DNA of 44,171 nucleotides from JBBRYB01 sp038238115 (GTDB lineage Bacteria; Actinomycetota; Actinomycetes; Propionibacteriales; Nocardioidaceae), in contig JBBRYB010000027.1 of assembly GCA_038238115.1 (NCBI GenBank), positions 1 through 44,171 of the forward strand, written 5' to 3'. The position numbers were made by a program, and so were the translations under genes. The notes beneath the pieces were generated by a model. The model worked only from the letters and a program-made list of their open reading frames with translations. It did not search any database and was not told the origin of the DNA. Shown in pieces: positions 6,887 to 14,566 of this stretch. Within the stretch, counting starts at the first letter, position 1, and each line of letters starts with the position of its first letter.

Positions 6887-7507
6887 GGTACACCGTTCGT
6901 CCGATCAGCGACCGCACCGCCTTCACCGGCAAACACGAATACACACCGTTCAGGGCCAGCTGGACAGACACACTCGACCTGCTCGGCCGCGAGCTCGACC
7001 ACCTCAAGGCCACCGAAGTCGTGCTCGAGCTCGACATCATAGAAGGCAACCTGCGGCTCGACGGGATGCTGCGAGCAGACGCCAAGATCGCCAGCCCGGC
7101 TGTGCGCATCGCGTTCGCGTCGAAGGTCCGACCACTCGTCTACGGCACCGACAGGTACACCGGCCACTACCACAAAGGACCCGCCGACTGGCAGGAGAAC
7201 GTCCGCGCGATCGCGCTCGGCCTCGAGGCGCTCCGCAAGGTCGACCGCTACGGCATCACCAAGAGCGGCGAGCAGTACGCCGGCTGGAAACAGCTTCCCG
7301 CCGGTAGCGGCAACGGCGCCTCGCATATGACACATGACGAAGCGCTCGCCGTGGTGCTCGACCTCACGCCACCGACTAAGCGACGATCCGCTCGAGCGTC
7401 GCGTCCGCTGGGCCAAGGCCGGAGCGCACCCCGACCGCCATCAGGGGGATCGAACGCTGTGGGACCAGGTCGAGCAAGCCGCACGGGTGCTGGGAGTGAC
7501 GTCATGA
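6883..7507 (+). CDS. J-domain protein interrupted by a +1 frameshift
   Basis: The N-terminal about 160 residues (YTVRPISDRTAF, TASWTDTL-like core, GMLRADAKIASPAVRIAF, NVRAIALGLEALRKVDRYGI) match an actinophage early protein that usually ends in a J domain. Helix I of that domain begins in frame at 7327 (MTHDEALAVVLDLTPPTK). The rest, with the HPD motif in WAKAGAHPDRHQGD and VEQAARVLGV, is one base ahead and ends at TGA 7505-7507. The shift lies near 7375-7385 (ACTAAGCGACG). It may be a mutation, an assembly error or a recoding site. A separate ATG at 7334 also opens the second frame. If there is no recoding, the original frame runs on to 8109 across the next region, which is not credible as protein. 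Confidence 0.7.
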
Positions 7508-7514
7508 GGCTCTA

Positions 7515-8072
7515 TCACAACTTCACCTGGTACCGCTGCAGCAGCTTCCGATTCCTGACAGTGGCCCGAAGATGCAACTCCCGTGATGCGTCAGGGCCAA
7601 CTTGCCACCTCTTGCGATACGGCCATACCCGCCGAGTCCGCCGCCGGTCCCTTTGTGCCTCGAACGAGGGTGACTTTGGCCCCGGCGCCAACGTGGTCCA
7701 GTTGCGATGGACCCAAAACCGCCGAGCGGAACCAGTGAAACACTCGATCTCCAAGTGCGCTTCTCCCAGGTCTGCGGCTTCCAGGTCGAAACTACAGACA
7801 CCGATCTCCCCCGGGGCCAATCCTGGCCACGGTGGACCGGTTTCGCCACGTCTGACGATCCCGCCGTGGCCAAAGAGGTCGACGCGAGCGACCCTCTCCG
7901 TCGAGACATTCTCGAGCTCCAGTCGATACTCGCCGCCTGTGGGCCCTTTGACTCGAGCCCACCACAGCACCCCATGCATGGTCTGGCGATGTCTGACCTC
8001 TTGGACGACGACGCCAGCGGCTGCGGTAGCCGCGAATCCCGTCGTGACCACCCAGCCCCAGTCAATCTCCAC
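7515..8072 (-). CDS. Reverse-strand cargo gene: N-anchored beta-rich protein
   Basis: The only long reverse gene inside the early operon, fitting exactly between the J-domain gene and the resolvase. Start GTG 8072 gives 185 residues beginning with a hydrophobic helix (WGWVVTTGFAATAAAGVVVQ). It is followed by a beta-rich segment (YRLELENVSTERVARVDLFG, FDLEAADLGEAHLEIECF) and a basic C-terminus (AQRDRRRTRRVWPYRKRW). The frame extends upstream to 8246 but only as antisense to the resolvase. Base composition is less GC-biased than its neighbours. No family is recognised; the opposite orientation suggests expression in the prophage state, as for a moron gene. Confidence 0.6.
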   Translation of the reverse strand: MEIDWGWVVTTGFAATAAAGVVVQEVRHRQTMHGVLWWARVKGPTGGEYRLELENVSTERVARVDLFGHGGIVRRGETGPPWPGLAPGEIGVCSFDLEAADLGEAHLEIECFTGSARRFWVHRNWTTLAPGPKSPSFEAQRDRRRTRRVWPYRKRWQVGPDASRELHLRATVRNRKLLQRYQVKL

Positions 8073-8105
8073 GCGACTGACCGTACAGCCGTGTCGAGGT
8101 AACCA

Positions 8106-8687
8106 ATGAAGATCGTCGGCCTGGATCTCTCGCTCACCTCGACGGGCATCGCCCTCATTGAGGACCGTGACGCGATATGCGTAACGCGTATCCAGTCGAG
8201 GGGGCGCAAGGACGCCACGCTCGACCAGCGGCACACACGGCTGCACAATCTACGGCTCGACATCTGCCTGGCAGCGCACGACGGGGTGCGCCCCGACCTC
8301 ATCGTCATCGAAGGCCCCTCGTTCGGACAGGCCCGACAGGGCGGCCAGCACGATCGCGCGGGACTGTGGTGGCTTGTCGTCGACTGGCTCAGCCAGGACG
8401 AGACCGCGGGCGGCTGGGGGATTCCCGTCGCCGAGGTGTCACCGGCCAGCCGCGCCAAGTACGCCACCGGCAAAGGGAACGCCGCCAAGGACGCCGTGCT
8501 CGCGGCCGTCGTACGCCGCTACCCACACGTCGAGGTGACCGGCAACGACCAGGCCGACGCCCTCATCCTCGCCTGCATGGGCGCACGGGCCCTGGGCCAC
8601 CCGCTCGAGGTGTCCCTGCCGGTGGCGCACCTGGACGCCATGACCAAGGTCGCCTGGCCACCTCATGTTCTGGAGACGACACCATGA
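8106..8687 (+). CDS. RuvC-like Holliday junction resolvase
   Basis: 193 residues with a RuvC/RNase-H fold: GLDLSLTSTG (Asp7), VIEGPSFG (Glu69), Lys129 in KGNAAKDA, and GNDQADALIL (Asp148, Asp151), the expected acidic tetrad. It would cut branched DNA made during replication or recombination before packaging. ATG 8106 starts 33 bp beyond the reverse gene's start, so the short gap may hold a promoter. Its stop overlaps the next ATG at 8684. Confidence 0.88.
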   Translation: MKIVGLDLSLTSTGIALIEDRDAICVTRIQSRGRKDATLDQRHTRLHNLRLDICLAAHDGVRPDLIVIEGPSFGQARQGGQHDRAGLWWLVVDWLSQDETAGGWGIPVAEVSPASRAKYATGKGNAAKDAVLAAVVRRYPHVEVTGNDQADALILACMGARALGHPLEVSLPVAHLDAMTKVAWPPHVLETTP

Positions 8688-9124
8688 GCGACGTGCACCA
8701 GATGACCGGCTGGTCACGGCTTACCCGCCTGCAGCTGCTCGCGCTGTGCCACGACCTCGACACCCTGCTGGGCGAAGCGGTTGCCAAGCAGCTCAACGCA
8801 GAGGCACACTTCCGGCTTCTGGCAGCCACCGTGGAGGCCGCGGTCACCGACCAGCAGCGGCTCAGGCTCGCGTGGCAGTCCGCACGCCGCGGCCGCTGGC
8901 AGACCAGACAGGCCCTGGCCGAATACGACGACGACGGCTTCTACATCGACAACGACCAGCCGAGCCACTACCGCAGCATCGTCGACGTCGAACTCCCCGA
9001 CGAGCCACCAACCCGCCAGTGCAGCGACTGCGGCTGCACCGACGACCACGCATGCCCCGGCGGCTGCGCCTGGGCGGCGCCCAGCCTGTGCAGCAGCTGC
9101 GCGGCAGAACCGGATCTGCCGTGA
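8684..9124 (+). CDS. Helical protein with C-terminal zinc knuckle
   Basis: 146 residues. The N-terminal half is helical and may be a coiled coil (LTRLQLLALCHDLDTLLGEA, QQRLRLAWQSARRGRWQTRQ). The C-terminus carries CSDCGCTDDHACPGGCAW and CSSC, a zinc-binding module common in phage accessory proteins (CxxCGCT-x3-ACxGGC-x-W). ATG 8684 overlaps the resolvase stop. The stop overlaps the GTG of the HNH remnant that follows. Confidence 0.72.
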   Translation: MSDVHQMTGWSRLTRLQLLALCHDLDTLLGEAVAKQLNAEAHFRLLAATVEAAVTDQQRLRLAWQSARRGRWQTRQALAEYDDDGFYIDNDQPSHYRSIVDVELPDEPPTRQCSDCGCTDDHACPGGCAWAAPSLCSSCAAEPDLP

Positions 9125-9231
9125 CACATGTCATCAACAACGACGGCAACTACGAACCTGGCAACGTCCGCTGGGCCACGCCAACCGAGCAGAACAACAA
9201 CCAGCGGCCTCGCCGCAGAAAGGTGGCATGA
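9121..9231 (+). pseudogene. HNH/AP2-type endonuclease C-terminal remnant
   Basis: A 36-codon frame from GTG 9121 to TGA 9231 reads NNDGNYEPGNVRWATPTEQN followed by a short basic tail. This is the very recognisable last segment of HNH homing endonucleases (D-N-x-G-x-Y-x-P-x-N-x-R-W-A-T-x-x-E-Q). The upstream His-containing core is absent; the preceding DNA codes for the zinc-knuckle protein in another frame. It overlaps neighbours at both ends and could still be translated. A degraded homing endonuclease is the simplest explanation. Confidence 0.75.
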
Positions 9232-9629
9232 CCATGTCCGCAACGACTGCCAAGCTCGCAGCCCGCAAGTTGACCGAAGAGTGCGGCATCACCGACGACC
9301 GGGCCCGCGCCATGTTCGACCGGCTCGGCTCCACCCACATGGCCATCGTCGAGCTGAGAGCCACCGAACGCACCGAAGACACCGGCGATGCGCAGACGGT
9401 CAAGCTCCAGCTGATCCATCTCGAGCTCGCTGATGCCGACACCGCCGACCATTTGCGCGACCTCGCCCGAGCCCTCTACGTCGGTAGGACACCCATCCAG
9501 CTGGACATCGACTCGATCGACGACGTCGAACCCGACGCCGATGAGATCATCCGCCGCGGCCGCAACACCCTCACCGCCCTCCAGACCGACGACGCCGACA
9601 CCGACGACGACCTCGTGCCAGCTCCCTAG
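9228..9629 (+). CDS. Hypothetical early protein (133 aa)
   Basis: An acidic, mostly helical protein with a Met-rich start (MTMSATTAK; ATG 9234 is an alternative) and a very acidic C-terminus rich in Asp and Thr. The segment LTEECGITDDRARAMFDRLG may form a small helical domain. No family is recognised. It lies between the HNH remnant and the helicase gene, with a 68-bp gap after it. Confidence 0.68.
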   Translation: MTMSATTAKLAARKLTEECGITDDRARAMFDRLGSTHMAIVELRATERTEDTGDAQTVKLQLIHLELADADTADHLRDLARALYVGRTPIQLDIDSIDDVEPDADEIIRRGRNTLTALQTDDADTDDDLVPAP

Positions 9630-9697
9630 CCCGGGCCCGGATCCCAGCAGCAGGTCCACCAGCCGGCCCAACCCACCCTGGGAGCAGACACCCCACT

Positions 9698-11263
9698 ATG
9701 ACCGTGCGCGACCACGACCATGGCGACACCGACCCGCCCGGGCGGGCATTCCATGTCATCGGTGAACAACCCGACGCGCTGCCCGCACACACCAACCCGC
9801 CCGCCGAACAGGCCGTCCTCGGAGCGCTGCTCGCCGCCCCCGAGCTCGCCACCAGCATCCAACCCGAGCTCGACCCCGGCGACTTCTACCAGCCCCGCCA
9901 CGAACTGATCTGGGACGCCATCCACACCGTCGCCACCGAAGGCGCCCTACCCGACCCGATCACCGTCGGCACCCAGCTGCTGCACACCGGAGACCTGCAA
10001 CGCGTCGGCGGAGCCCCCTACCTCCACGACCTCATGGCCGCCTGCCCCATCCCCTCCCAAGCCAAGGTGTACGCCGGCGACGTCCGCGACGCCGCCCGCC
10101 TCCGCGCCACCCGCAGCGTCGGGCTGAAACTCATCCAACTCGCCGACACCGCCGACCCCACCGGCATCCAGACCGTCCTCGAAACCAGCCTCGACACCCT
10201 CGACAAAGCCGCCGTCCGATTCGGACCCGCCACCCAAACCAAACCCACCGGCATCCGCGACCTGTCCTGGGTCGCCGCCGGCCACTGGCCACAGATCCCA
10301 CCACCAGCCTGGGGGCGCCGCGCCGACGGACACGCCCTGTTCTACTCAGGCCGCGTCAACGGCATCTATGGCGACCCCGAAGCCGCGAAGACGTGGCTGG
10401 CTAAGAAGACCTGCCTGGAAGCCATCGACACCGGCCGGCTCGCCGCCGTCGTCGACGTCGACCACAACGGCCAACAGCTCACCATCGCCCACATGCTGCT
10501 CCTCGGCGCCCGGCCCGCCGACCTCGCCAACCCCGACCTGTTCCGCTACTACGAACCCGACGACGACTCAGAGCTCCGCGCCGCCATCACCGACCTCGTC
10601 GCCCGCCGCCCCGCCGTCGTCGTCCTGGACTCCATCGGAGAAATGATGCCGATGCTCGGCGTCAAATCGATCGACAACGACGAGCTCACCGCCGCGCTAC
10701 GCACCATCGCCTCACCCCCAGCCGGTGCCGGCGCCTGCGTCATCACCATCGACCACCTCCCCAAGTCCCACGAGGCCCGCAGCACCGGCTTCGCGATCGG
10801 CGGCACCGCCAAGAAACGGGCCCTCGACGGGTCGTTCATCTACGCCGAAGTCCGCGTCCAACCAGCCCCCGGCACCGTCGGGAAGGTCACTCTGCGTATC
10901 GAAAAGGACCGGCCCGGGGAGCTCCGCAAGACCTGCACCGGCAAATACATCGGCGACTTCATCCTCGACTCCACCCGCGAGAACATCACCATCGCCACCA
11001 TCCGCGGCGGCACCGCCATCACCCCCGACGGCACCTTCCGCCCCACCCACCTGATGGAGACCGCCTCCAGGCTCATCGAGGACCAGGCCGGGGTGACCGC
11101 CTACACCATCGAGAAGACCATGCACGGCAAGGCCACCGCCAAGCGAGTAGCCATCCAGCGGCTCCTCGAGGACGGCTACATCACCGGAATGCCTGGTCCT
11201 CGCAACAGCATGAGATACACCTCGCTCAAGCCCTACCGGGAGTCCGAAGATGACCAGATCTGA
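9698..11263 (+). CDS. DnaB-N/RepA-like replicative helicase
   Basis: 521 residues in three parts. Residues 33-140 are a DnaB N-terminal domain (PPAEQAVLGALLAAPELA, GDFYQPRHELIWDAI, VGGAPYL). Residues 190-440 are a RecA-fold ATPase of the RepA/AAA_25 type: Walker A-like GDPEAAKT (225-232) and Walker B VVVLDS (Asp311). The C-terminal about 80 residues resemble a winged helix (AKRVAIQRLLEDGYITGM). It is the best candidate for the replication initiator or helicase. The P-loop is odd: Ala replaces the Gly before Lys. GGAG about 12 nt before ATG 9698 is a possible ribosome site. Confidence 0.82.
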   Translation: MTVRDHDHGDTDPPGRAFHVIGEQPDALPAHTNPPAEQAVLGALLAAPELATSIQPELDPGDFYQPRHELIWDAIHTVATEGALPDPITVGTQLLHTGDLQRVGGAPYLHDLMAACPIPSQAKVYAGDVRDAARLRATRSVGLKLIQLADTADPTGIQTVLETSLDTLDKAAVRFGPATQTKPTGIRDLSWVAAGHWPQIPPPAWGRRADGHALFYSGRVNGIYGDPEAAKTWLAKKTCLEAIDTGRLAAVVDVDHNGQQLTIAHMLLLGARPADLANPDLFRYYEPDDDSELRAAITDLVARRPAVVVLDSIGEMMPMLGVKSIDNDELTAALRTIASPPAGAGACVITIDHLPKSHEARSTGFAIGGTAKKRALDGSFIYAEVRVQPAPGTVGKVTLRIEKDRPGELRKTCTGKYIGDFILDSTRENITIATIRGGTAITPDGTFRPTHLMETASRLIEDQAGVTAYTIEKTMHGKATAKRVAIQRLLEDGYITGMPGPRNSMRYTSLKPYRESEDDQI

Positions 11264-11417
11264 CCTCGTCCCCGACCTCGTCCCCGACCTCGTCCTTTTC
11301 ATGGAACGGGGAACGTTCGAAATGACCTCGTCCCCCGTCCCCTCTCCTTACGGAGGGGACGAGGTCATCGACCCCGCAGCCCACCTCGTCCCAACCAGCC
11401 CGTCCCACCTCGTCCCA
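11262..11417. repeat. 12-bp iteron array GACCTCGTCCCC (seven copies)
   Basis: GACCTCGTCCCC occurs exactly at 11262-11273, 11274-11285 and 11324-11335, and inverted at 11355-11366. A tandem copy at 11286-11295 has the first ten bases. Two copies read CACCTCGTCCCA at 11382-11393 and 11406-11417. The first three are head-to-tail with a 12-bp period. The array begins at the helicase stop codon and ends at the ribosome site of a small HTH gene. Iterons beside a replication initiator suggest an origin; an operator array for the next gene's product is the other option. Confidence 0.8.
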
Positions 11418-11426
11418 GGAGGCCAC

Positions 11427-11696
11427 GTGACCAGATCCTTCGACCCGAGCATCGCACCCCGCCACCACACCGGAATGGCAGCCCTCACAACAGCCCTCGA
11501 ACGACGCGGTGAACTCACACGCATCGCCGCCCTCGACGTCATCGAAGCCACCGGCCTGGCACCACGCACAGCAGCCGACATCGTCAACAGCGCCAGCAGC
11601 CACCAATGGACCAGGACCCACGGCAAACAACGCAACGGCATCGACCGTCGCATCATCAGCCCCGGCCCCCTCTTCGACGAGGCACCCCGGCCATGA
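11427..11696 (+). CDS. Small HTH DNA-binding protein
   Basis: 89 residues. GTG 11427 is chosen because a full AGGAGG (11417-11422) lies four bases upstream. The frame is open back to ATG 11250, but that extension would just translate the 12-bp repeats as DLVP units. LTTALERRGELTRIAALDVI followed by GLAPRTAADIVNSA has the shape of a winged HTH. It may bind the iterons directly upstream, as replication accessory factor or autoregulator. No specific family is recognised. Confidence 0.65.
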   Translation: MTRSFDPSIAPRHHTGMAALTTALERRGELTRIAALDVIEATGLAPRTAADIVNSASSHQWTRTHGKQRNGIDRRIISPGPLFDEAPRP

Positions 11697-12325
11697 CCGA
11701 CCCGCCCCGTCGCGACCCCCATGGAGGGGTTGCGGTGACGCGCAAGCCCATGGACGAGGCGAGGCGATGTCACGCTACGTCACGGTCAGGTGAGCGGTGC
11801 AAGCGTGCAGCGATCCGCGGTGGGGCAGTGTGTTCGATGCACGGCGGGAAGACACCGCTGGTGGCCGCTGCTGCTGCCCGACGGGAGGCTGAGAAGGCGG
11901 CCGGGAAGGTGGTCGCGAAGCTGCTGGACAACCCTAACGCCGAGCCGGTGCTGGACCCGGTGACGCACCTGCAACGCCTGGGTGGGCGGCTGGAGGCGGC
12001 GCTGGGCCAGATCGGGGCGCTGATCGATGCCGGTGAGGCGTTGACCCGCGAGGCATGGTCGGACGACATCCGGGTGAAGGTCGCGGTGTGGGAGCGGCTG
12101 GTGCGGGAGCTGCGGCGGCTGCTGGTGGACATGGCCCGGCTGGACCTGGAGGGCCGGCAGGTGGCGGCGGCGGAGCGGTGGGGCGCGGAGATCCATGCGT
12201 TGCTGCAGGCGGTGTTCGTGGAGTTGGCGTTGTCGCCCGCGCAGTGGGAGCGGGTGCCGGTGGTGGTGTCGAGGCATCTGGTGGTGGCGCCGGCGGAGCT
12301 GGAGGCGGGTGAGGCGGTGTCATGA
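11693..12325 (+). CDS. Zinc-knuckle protein, candidate terminase-associated
   Basis: 210 residues. Residues about 26-52 hold C-x-A-T-S-x-S-G-E-R-C with a following CSMHGGKTP. This is a compact Cys3His knuckle I associate with phage proteins often annotated near small terminases or HNH nucleases. The rest is helical (RLGGRLEAALGQIGALIDAG, VWERLVRELRRLLVDMARLD), suited to oligomerisation. ATG overlaps the previous stop, and the ATG at 12322 overlaps its own. A small-terminase role is possible but the gene at 14567 competes for it. Confidence 0.6.
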   Translation: MTDPPRRDPHGGVAVTRKPMDEARRCHATSRSGERCKRAAIRGGAVCSMHGGKTPLVAAAAARREAEKAAGKVVAKLLDNPNAEPVLDPVTHLQRLGGRLEAALGQIGALIDAGEALTREAWSDDIRVKVAVWERLVRELRRLLVDMARLDLEGRQVAAAERWGAEIHALLQAVFVELALSPAQWERVPVVVSRHLVVAPAELEAGEAVS

Positions 12326-12687
12326 GCGGCCCGATCATCAACGTCGACGACACGACTGTCACGATCACCGGGGCCGAGTCCGAGGATGCCTGGGCCGACT
12401 GGGATATGAGCCCGGCTCGGCGGGCCATGGTCGACTGGGTCCGGCGACATGGTCTGGATCCGTATCGGATGGTGCTGCCCTGTCTGATCGTCCGTGACGT
12501 CGCGATGTGCCGGGTCTCGTGTGATGCGTACATCGATGTGGACGACGGGGGTCGCTGGGTCGTCGATGAGGCGGCGGAGCCCGACGAGTTGGGGGTCAGG
12601 CCACCGAAGCGGCGGTGGGTCGTGGTGCAGTTGGAGGTGGCGCCGCTGCCGTGGCCGATCGAGGTACGCGCGGAGGCGCAGCCGTGA
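12322..12687 (+). CDS. Hypothetical protein (121 aa)
   Basis: Soluble, acidic, mixed alpha/beta protein (PIINVDDTTVTITGAESEDA, then RRWVVVQLEVAPLPWPIEV). No family is recognised. The ATGA overlap at the start and GTGA overlap at the end tie it to the flanking genes. Confidence 0.65.
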   Translation: MSGPIINVDDTTVTITGAESEDAWADWDMSPARRAMVDWVRRHGLDPYRMVLPCLIVRDVAMCRVSCDAYIDVDDGGRWVVDEAAEPDELGVRPPKRRWVVVQLEVAPLPWPIEVRAEAQP

Positions 12688-13511
12688 GCCGCCGCCGCCA
12701 GACCGAGCGCGACCAGCCGACCTGGCCGCACCTCCACGACCACACCGACCTGCCCACCAGCGACATGGCCGCACCGATCGACGGCCAAGCCTGCATTATG
12801 GGCTGCAAACAAGACGAAGCCCACCTGCCGTCGTGTCCCTGCAACGACCAGTGCCCCAACCATCCGGGTCACTGCCCCGGCTGCACCCCCCGATCCGCCC
12901 ACGACCGGTCGCTGCTGTGCGGCCGCTGCTTCTACCGCCGGCTCCGCTCCCCGCTGCGACAGATGCCCGTCATCGACGCCTGGCTCAACACCCACATGGG
13001 CGGCATCCGGTCGGCGTCCCTCGAGCCCGGTGTCACCGGATCCACCGACGCGGCCATCCCGATCCGCGCCGACATCCACGACCACCTGGCCACCAGCCGG
13101 ATGCTGCTCATCGGCTGGGCCCGCCGCGTCGTCGACGAGCACCCAAAACAGCGAGCCGTCGACGGCACCTGGTCGCTGATCGGTGGCCCCACCAGCCTCG
13201 ACGTTGCCACCACCTCCCGCTACCTGGACCGGCACGCCACCTGGATCTCCGCGCAGCCCTGGACCAGGACGCTGATCGGGCACCTGTGGGAGCTGACCAG
13301 GCGAGCTACCGGTCTCGCACCGTGGCAGCAGTCGCGGACCATGCTGCAGCTGCCGTGCCCCAAGTGTGAGCAGATGACGCTGGCCCTGTTCGGTGGTGAC
13401 GACTGGGTGGCGTGTATAGCGGCCGGCTGCGACGAGATCATCGGCTGGTATCGCTATGAGCGGCTGAGTAAAGCGATCATTCGGCTGCGGAATCAGCACA
13501 ATGTGGGATAG
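12684..13511 (+). CDS. Cys-rich protein with two zinc sites
   Basis: 275 residues. The N-terminal 80 residues contain a dense cluster (CIMGC, CPCNDQCPNHPGHCPGC, LLCGRC). The C-terminus has a zinc ribbon (CPKCEQ ... CIAAGCDE). The middle is helical (DIHDHLATSRMLLIGWARRV, TWIS, WTRTLIGHLWELTRRATGL). This layout is frequent in actinophage early or middle genes; its function is unknown. Start GTG 12684 overlaps the upstream TGA. It is the last gene of the continuous early block. Confidence 0.7.
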   Translation: MSRRRQTERDQPTWPHLHDHTDLPTSDMAAPIDGQACIMGCKQDEAHLPSCPCNDQCPNHPGHCPGCTPRSAHDRSLLCGRCFYRRLRSPLRQMPVIDAWLNTHMGGIRSASLEPGVTGSTDAAIPIRADIHDHLATSRMLLIGWARRVVDEHPKQRAVDGTWSLIGGPTSLDVATTSRYLDRHATWISAQPWTRTLIGHLWELTRRATGLAPWQQSRTMLQLPCPKCEQMTLALFGGDDWVACIAAGCDEIIGWYRYERLSKAIIRLRNQHNVG

Positions 13512-13579
13512 TTCAAGCACCCCGGCGGCCGCGCTAACGACCCCGGGGGCATGGCCCGACTAACAAGGAGTCGAACAGC

Positions 13580-14335
13580 ATGAGCCTAACAACGAGAAGA
13601 GACCGACCGTGGTCGGGACACAGCCGTCGAACTGCCATTTGCATTGGAGTGTTCTTGGCGTTGGCAACCGTCTTCACGGGAGTCGCACCGGCACACGCTC
13701 TGCACCCGGTCGAACAGGCCGGGCCTCGAGCCCACTGGACTCACCGCCATCACGCACCCTCGTTGGCGAAGCCGTGCCGGCAGAAGGCGCACAAGCATCA
13801 CCGCTCGGCCCGACACTGTCACGGGTTTCAGAACAACCACGTCTCGGCCCGCCACCCGCTGCACCGGGGGAAAATGCTCAGCCGCTACGGCGACCTGACC
13901 GCACCTGACGGCACCACGCTGAGGTCGGCGTTCAACCGCCCGCAAGGCGCCGACAAGGCCGGGTCGAGGAAGATCTACTGGCGCACCTTCTGGCAGGACG
14001 GCCTGACCGTGCCCGGCCCGCGGAACCTCTACCAGGAGCGGCACGACGGCATGGGCTTCTTCGACGGCAAGCATGTGTGGTTCAACGGGCCGGGCAACCG
14101 GCCCGGTGACCATTCCTGCTACACCGTCCACGAGATCGGTTATGACGTGACCACCGATGAGTGCGACGAGAAGCTGCGCTATACCGACTCGAATACCCCT
14201 TACATTCAGTATTGGTGCCGGTTCAAGGTGGGGTTCCTCTACTCGGGTTTGCCGTTCTCCACTCACTTCGACATGCACGCCAACATTCACGCCGGTGGGG
14301 GAATCACCTTCTGGCGTGGCGACGAGAGGCAATGA
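13580..14335 (+). CDS. Secreted protein of unknown function
   Basis: 251 residues with a clear Sec signal: basic start, hydrophobic core AICIGVFLALATVFTGV and a likely cut after AHA (residue 40). The mature part starts His/Arg-rich, then has aromatic, beta-rich sequence with Cys pairs (CYTVHEIGYDV, YIQYWCRFKVGFLYSG), suggesting disulfides outside the cell. AAGGAG sits nine bases before ATG 13580, after a 68-bp gap, so it probably starts a new unit. It is not an evident lysis or virion gene; a host-altering or adsorption-blocking role is conceivable. Confidence 0.72.
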   Translation: MSLTTRRDRPWSGHSRRTAICIGVFLALATVFTGVAPAHALHPVEQAGPRAHWTHRHHAPSLAKPCRQKAHKHHRSARHCHGFQNNHVSARHPLHRGKMLSRYGDLTAPDGTTLRSAFNRPQGADKAGSRKIYWRTFWQDGLTVPGPRNLYQERHDGMGFFDGKHVWFNGPGNRPGDHSCYTVHEIGYDVTTDECDEKLRYTDSNTPYIQYWCRFKVGFLYSGLPFSTHFDMHANIHAGGGITFWRGDERQ

Positions 14336-14499
14336 CGATGAGCATCGCAGCTAAGAGAGTCATGATGATCGCGCTGGTGGTAGTCGCCGTGTTCCTGGTG
14401 GCGCAGCTGCTGGTGTTCGTGGCGGCGCAGTTCGAGTCGCCCGACGGTGGCGCGGGCACCGACCGGAGCCCGTCCAGCTCGTCGCAGCCGGCACGTTGA
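14332..14499 (+). CDS. Small single-pass membrane protein (55 aa)
   Basis: Overlaps the secreted gene by ATGA. An N-terminal KR-containing segment precedes one strong hydrophobic helix (MMIALVVVAVFLVAQLLVFV), then a Ser/Gly-rich tail ending SSSSQPAR. ATG 14338 is an alternative start. Coupling to the secreted protein suggests they act together at the envelope. A holin-like role is less likely because the lysis genes are 22 kb away. Confidence 0.65.
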   Translation: MTMSIAAKRVMMIALVVVAVFLVAQLLVFVAAQFESPDGGAGTDRSPSSSSQPAR

Positions 14500-14566
14500 C
14501 GAACGCAGGGGTGACACTCGTTCCCTACGCCGACCACCCGGACTACCGCCCTGATCGGCATGCCGG

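Noticed and set aside
7508..8109. Continuation of the frame from 6883 through to 8109
   Set aside because: After the frameshift point the translation loses all family likeness and runs antisense to the reverse gene.
11250..11426. Longer N-terminus for the small HTH protein starting at ATG 11250
   Set aside because: It would mostly translate the 12-bp repeats; the GTG at 11427 has a full ribosome site and a cleaner protein start.
11934..13520. 528-codon reverse open frame
   Set aside because: Translates to Pro/Ala/Arg runs and spans three overlapping plus-strand genes with clear zinc motifs.
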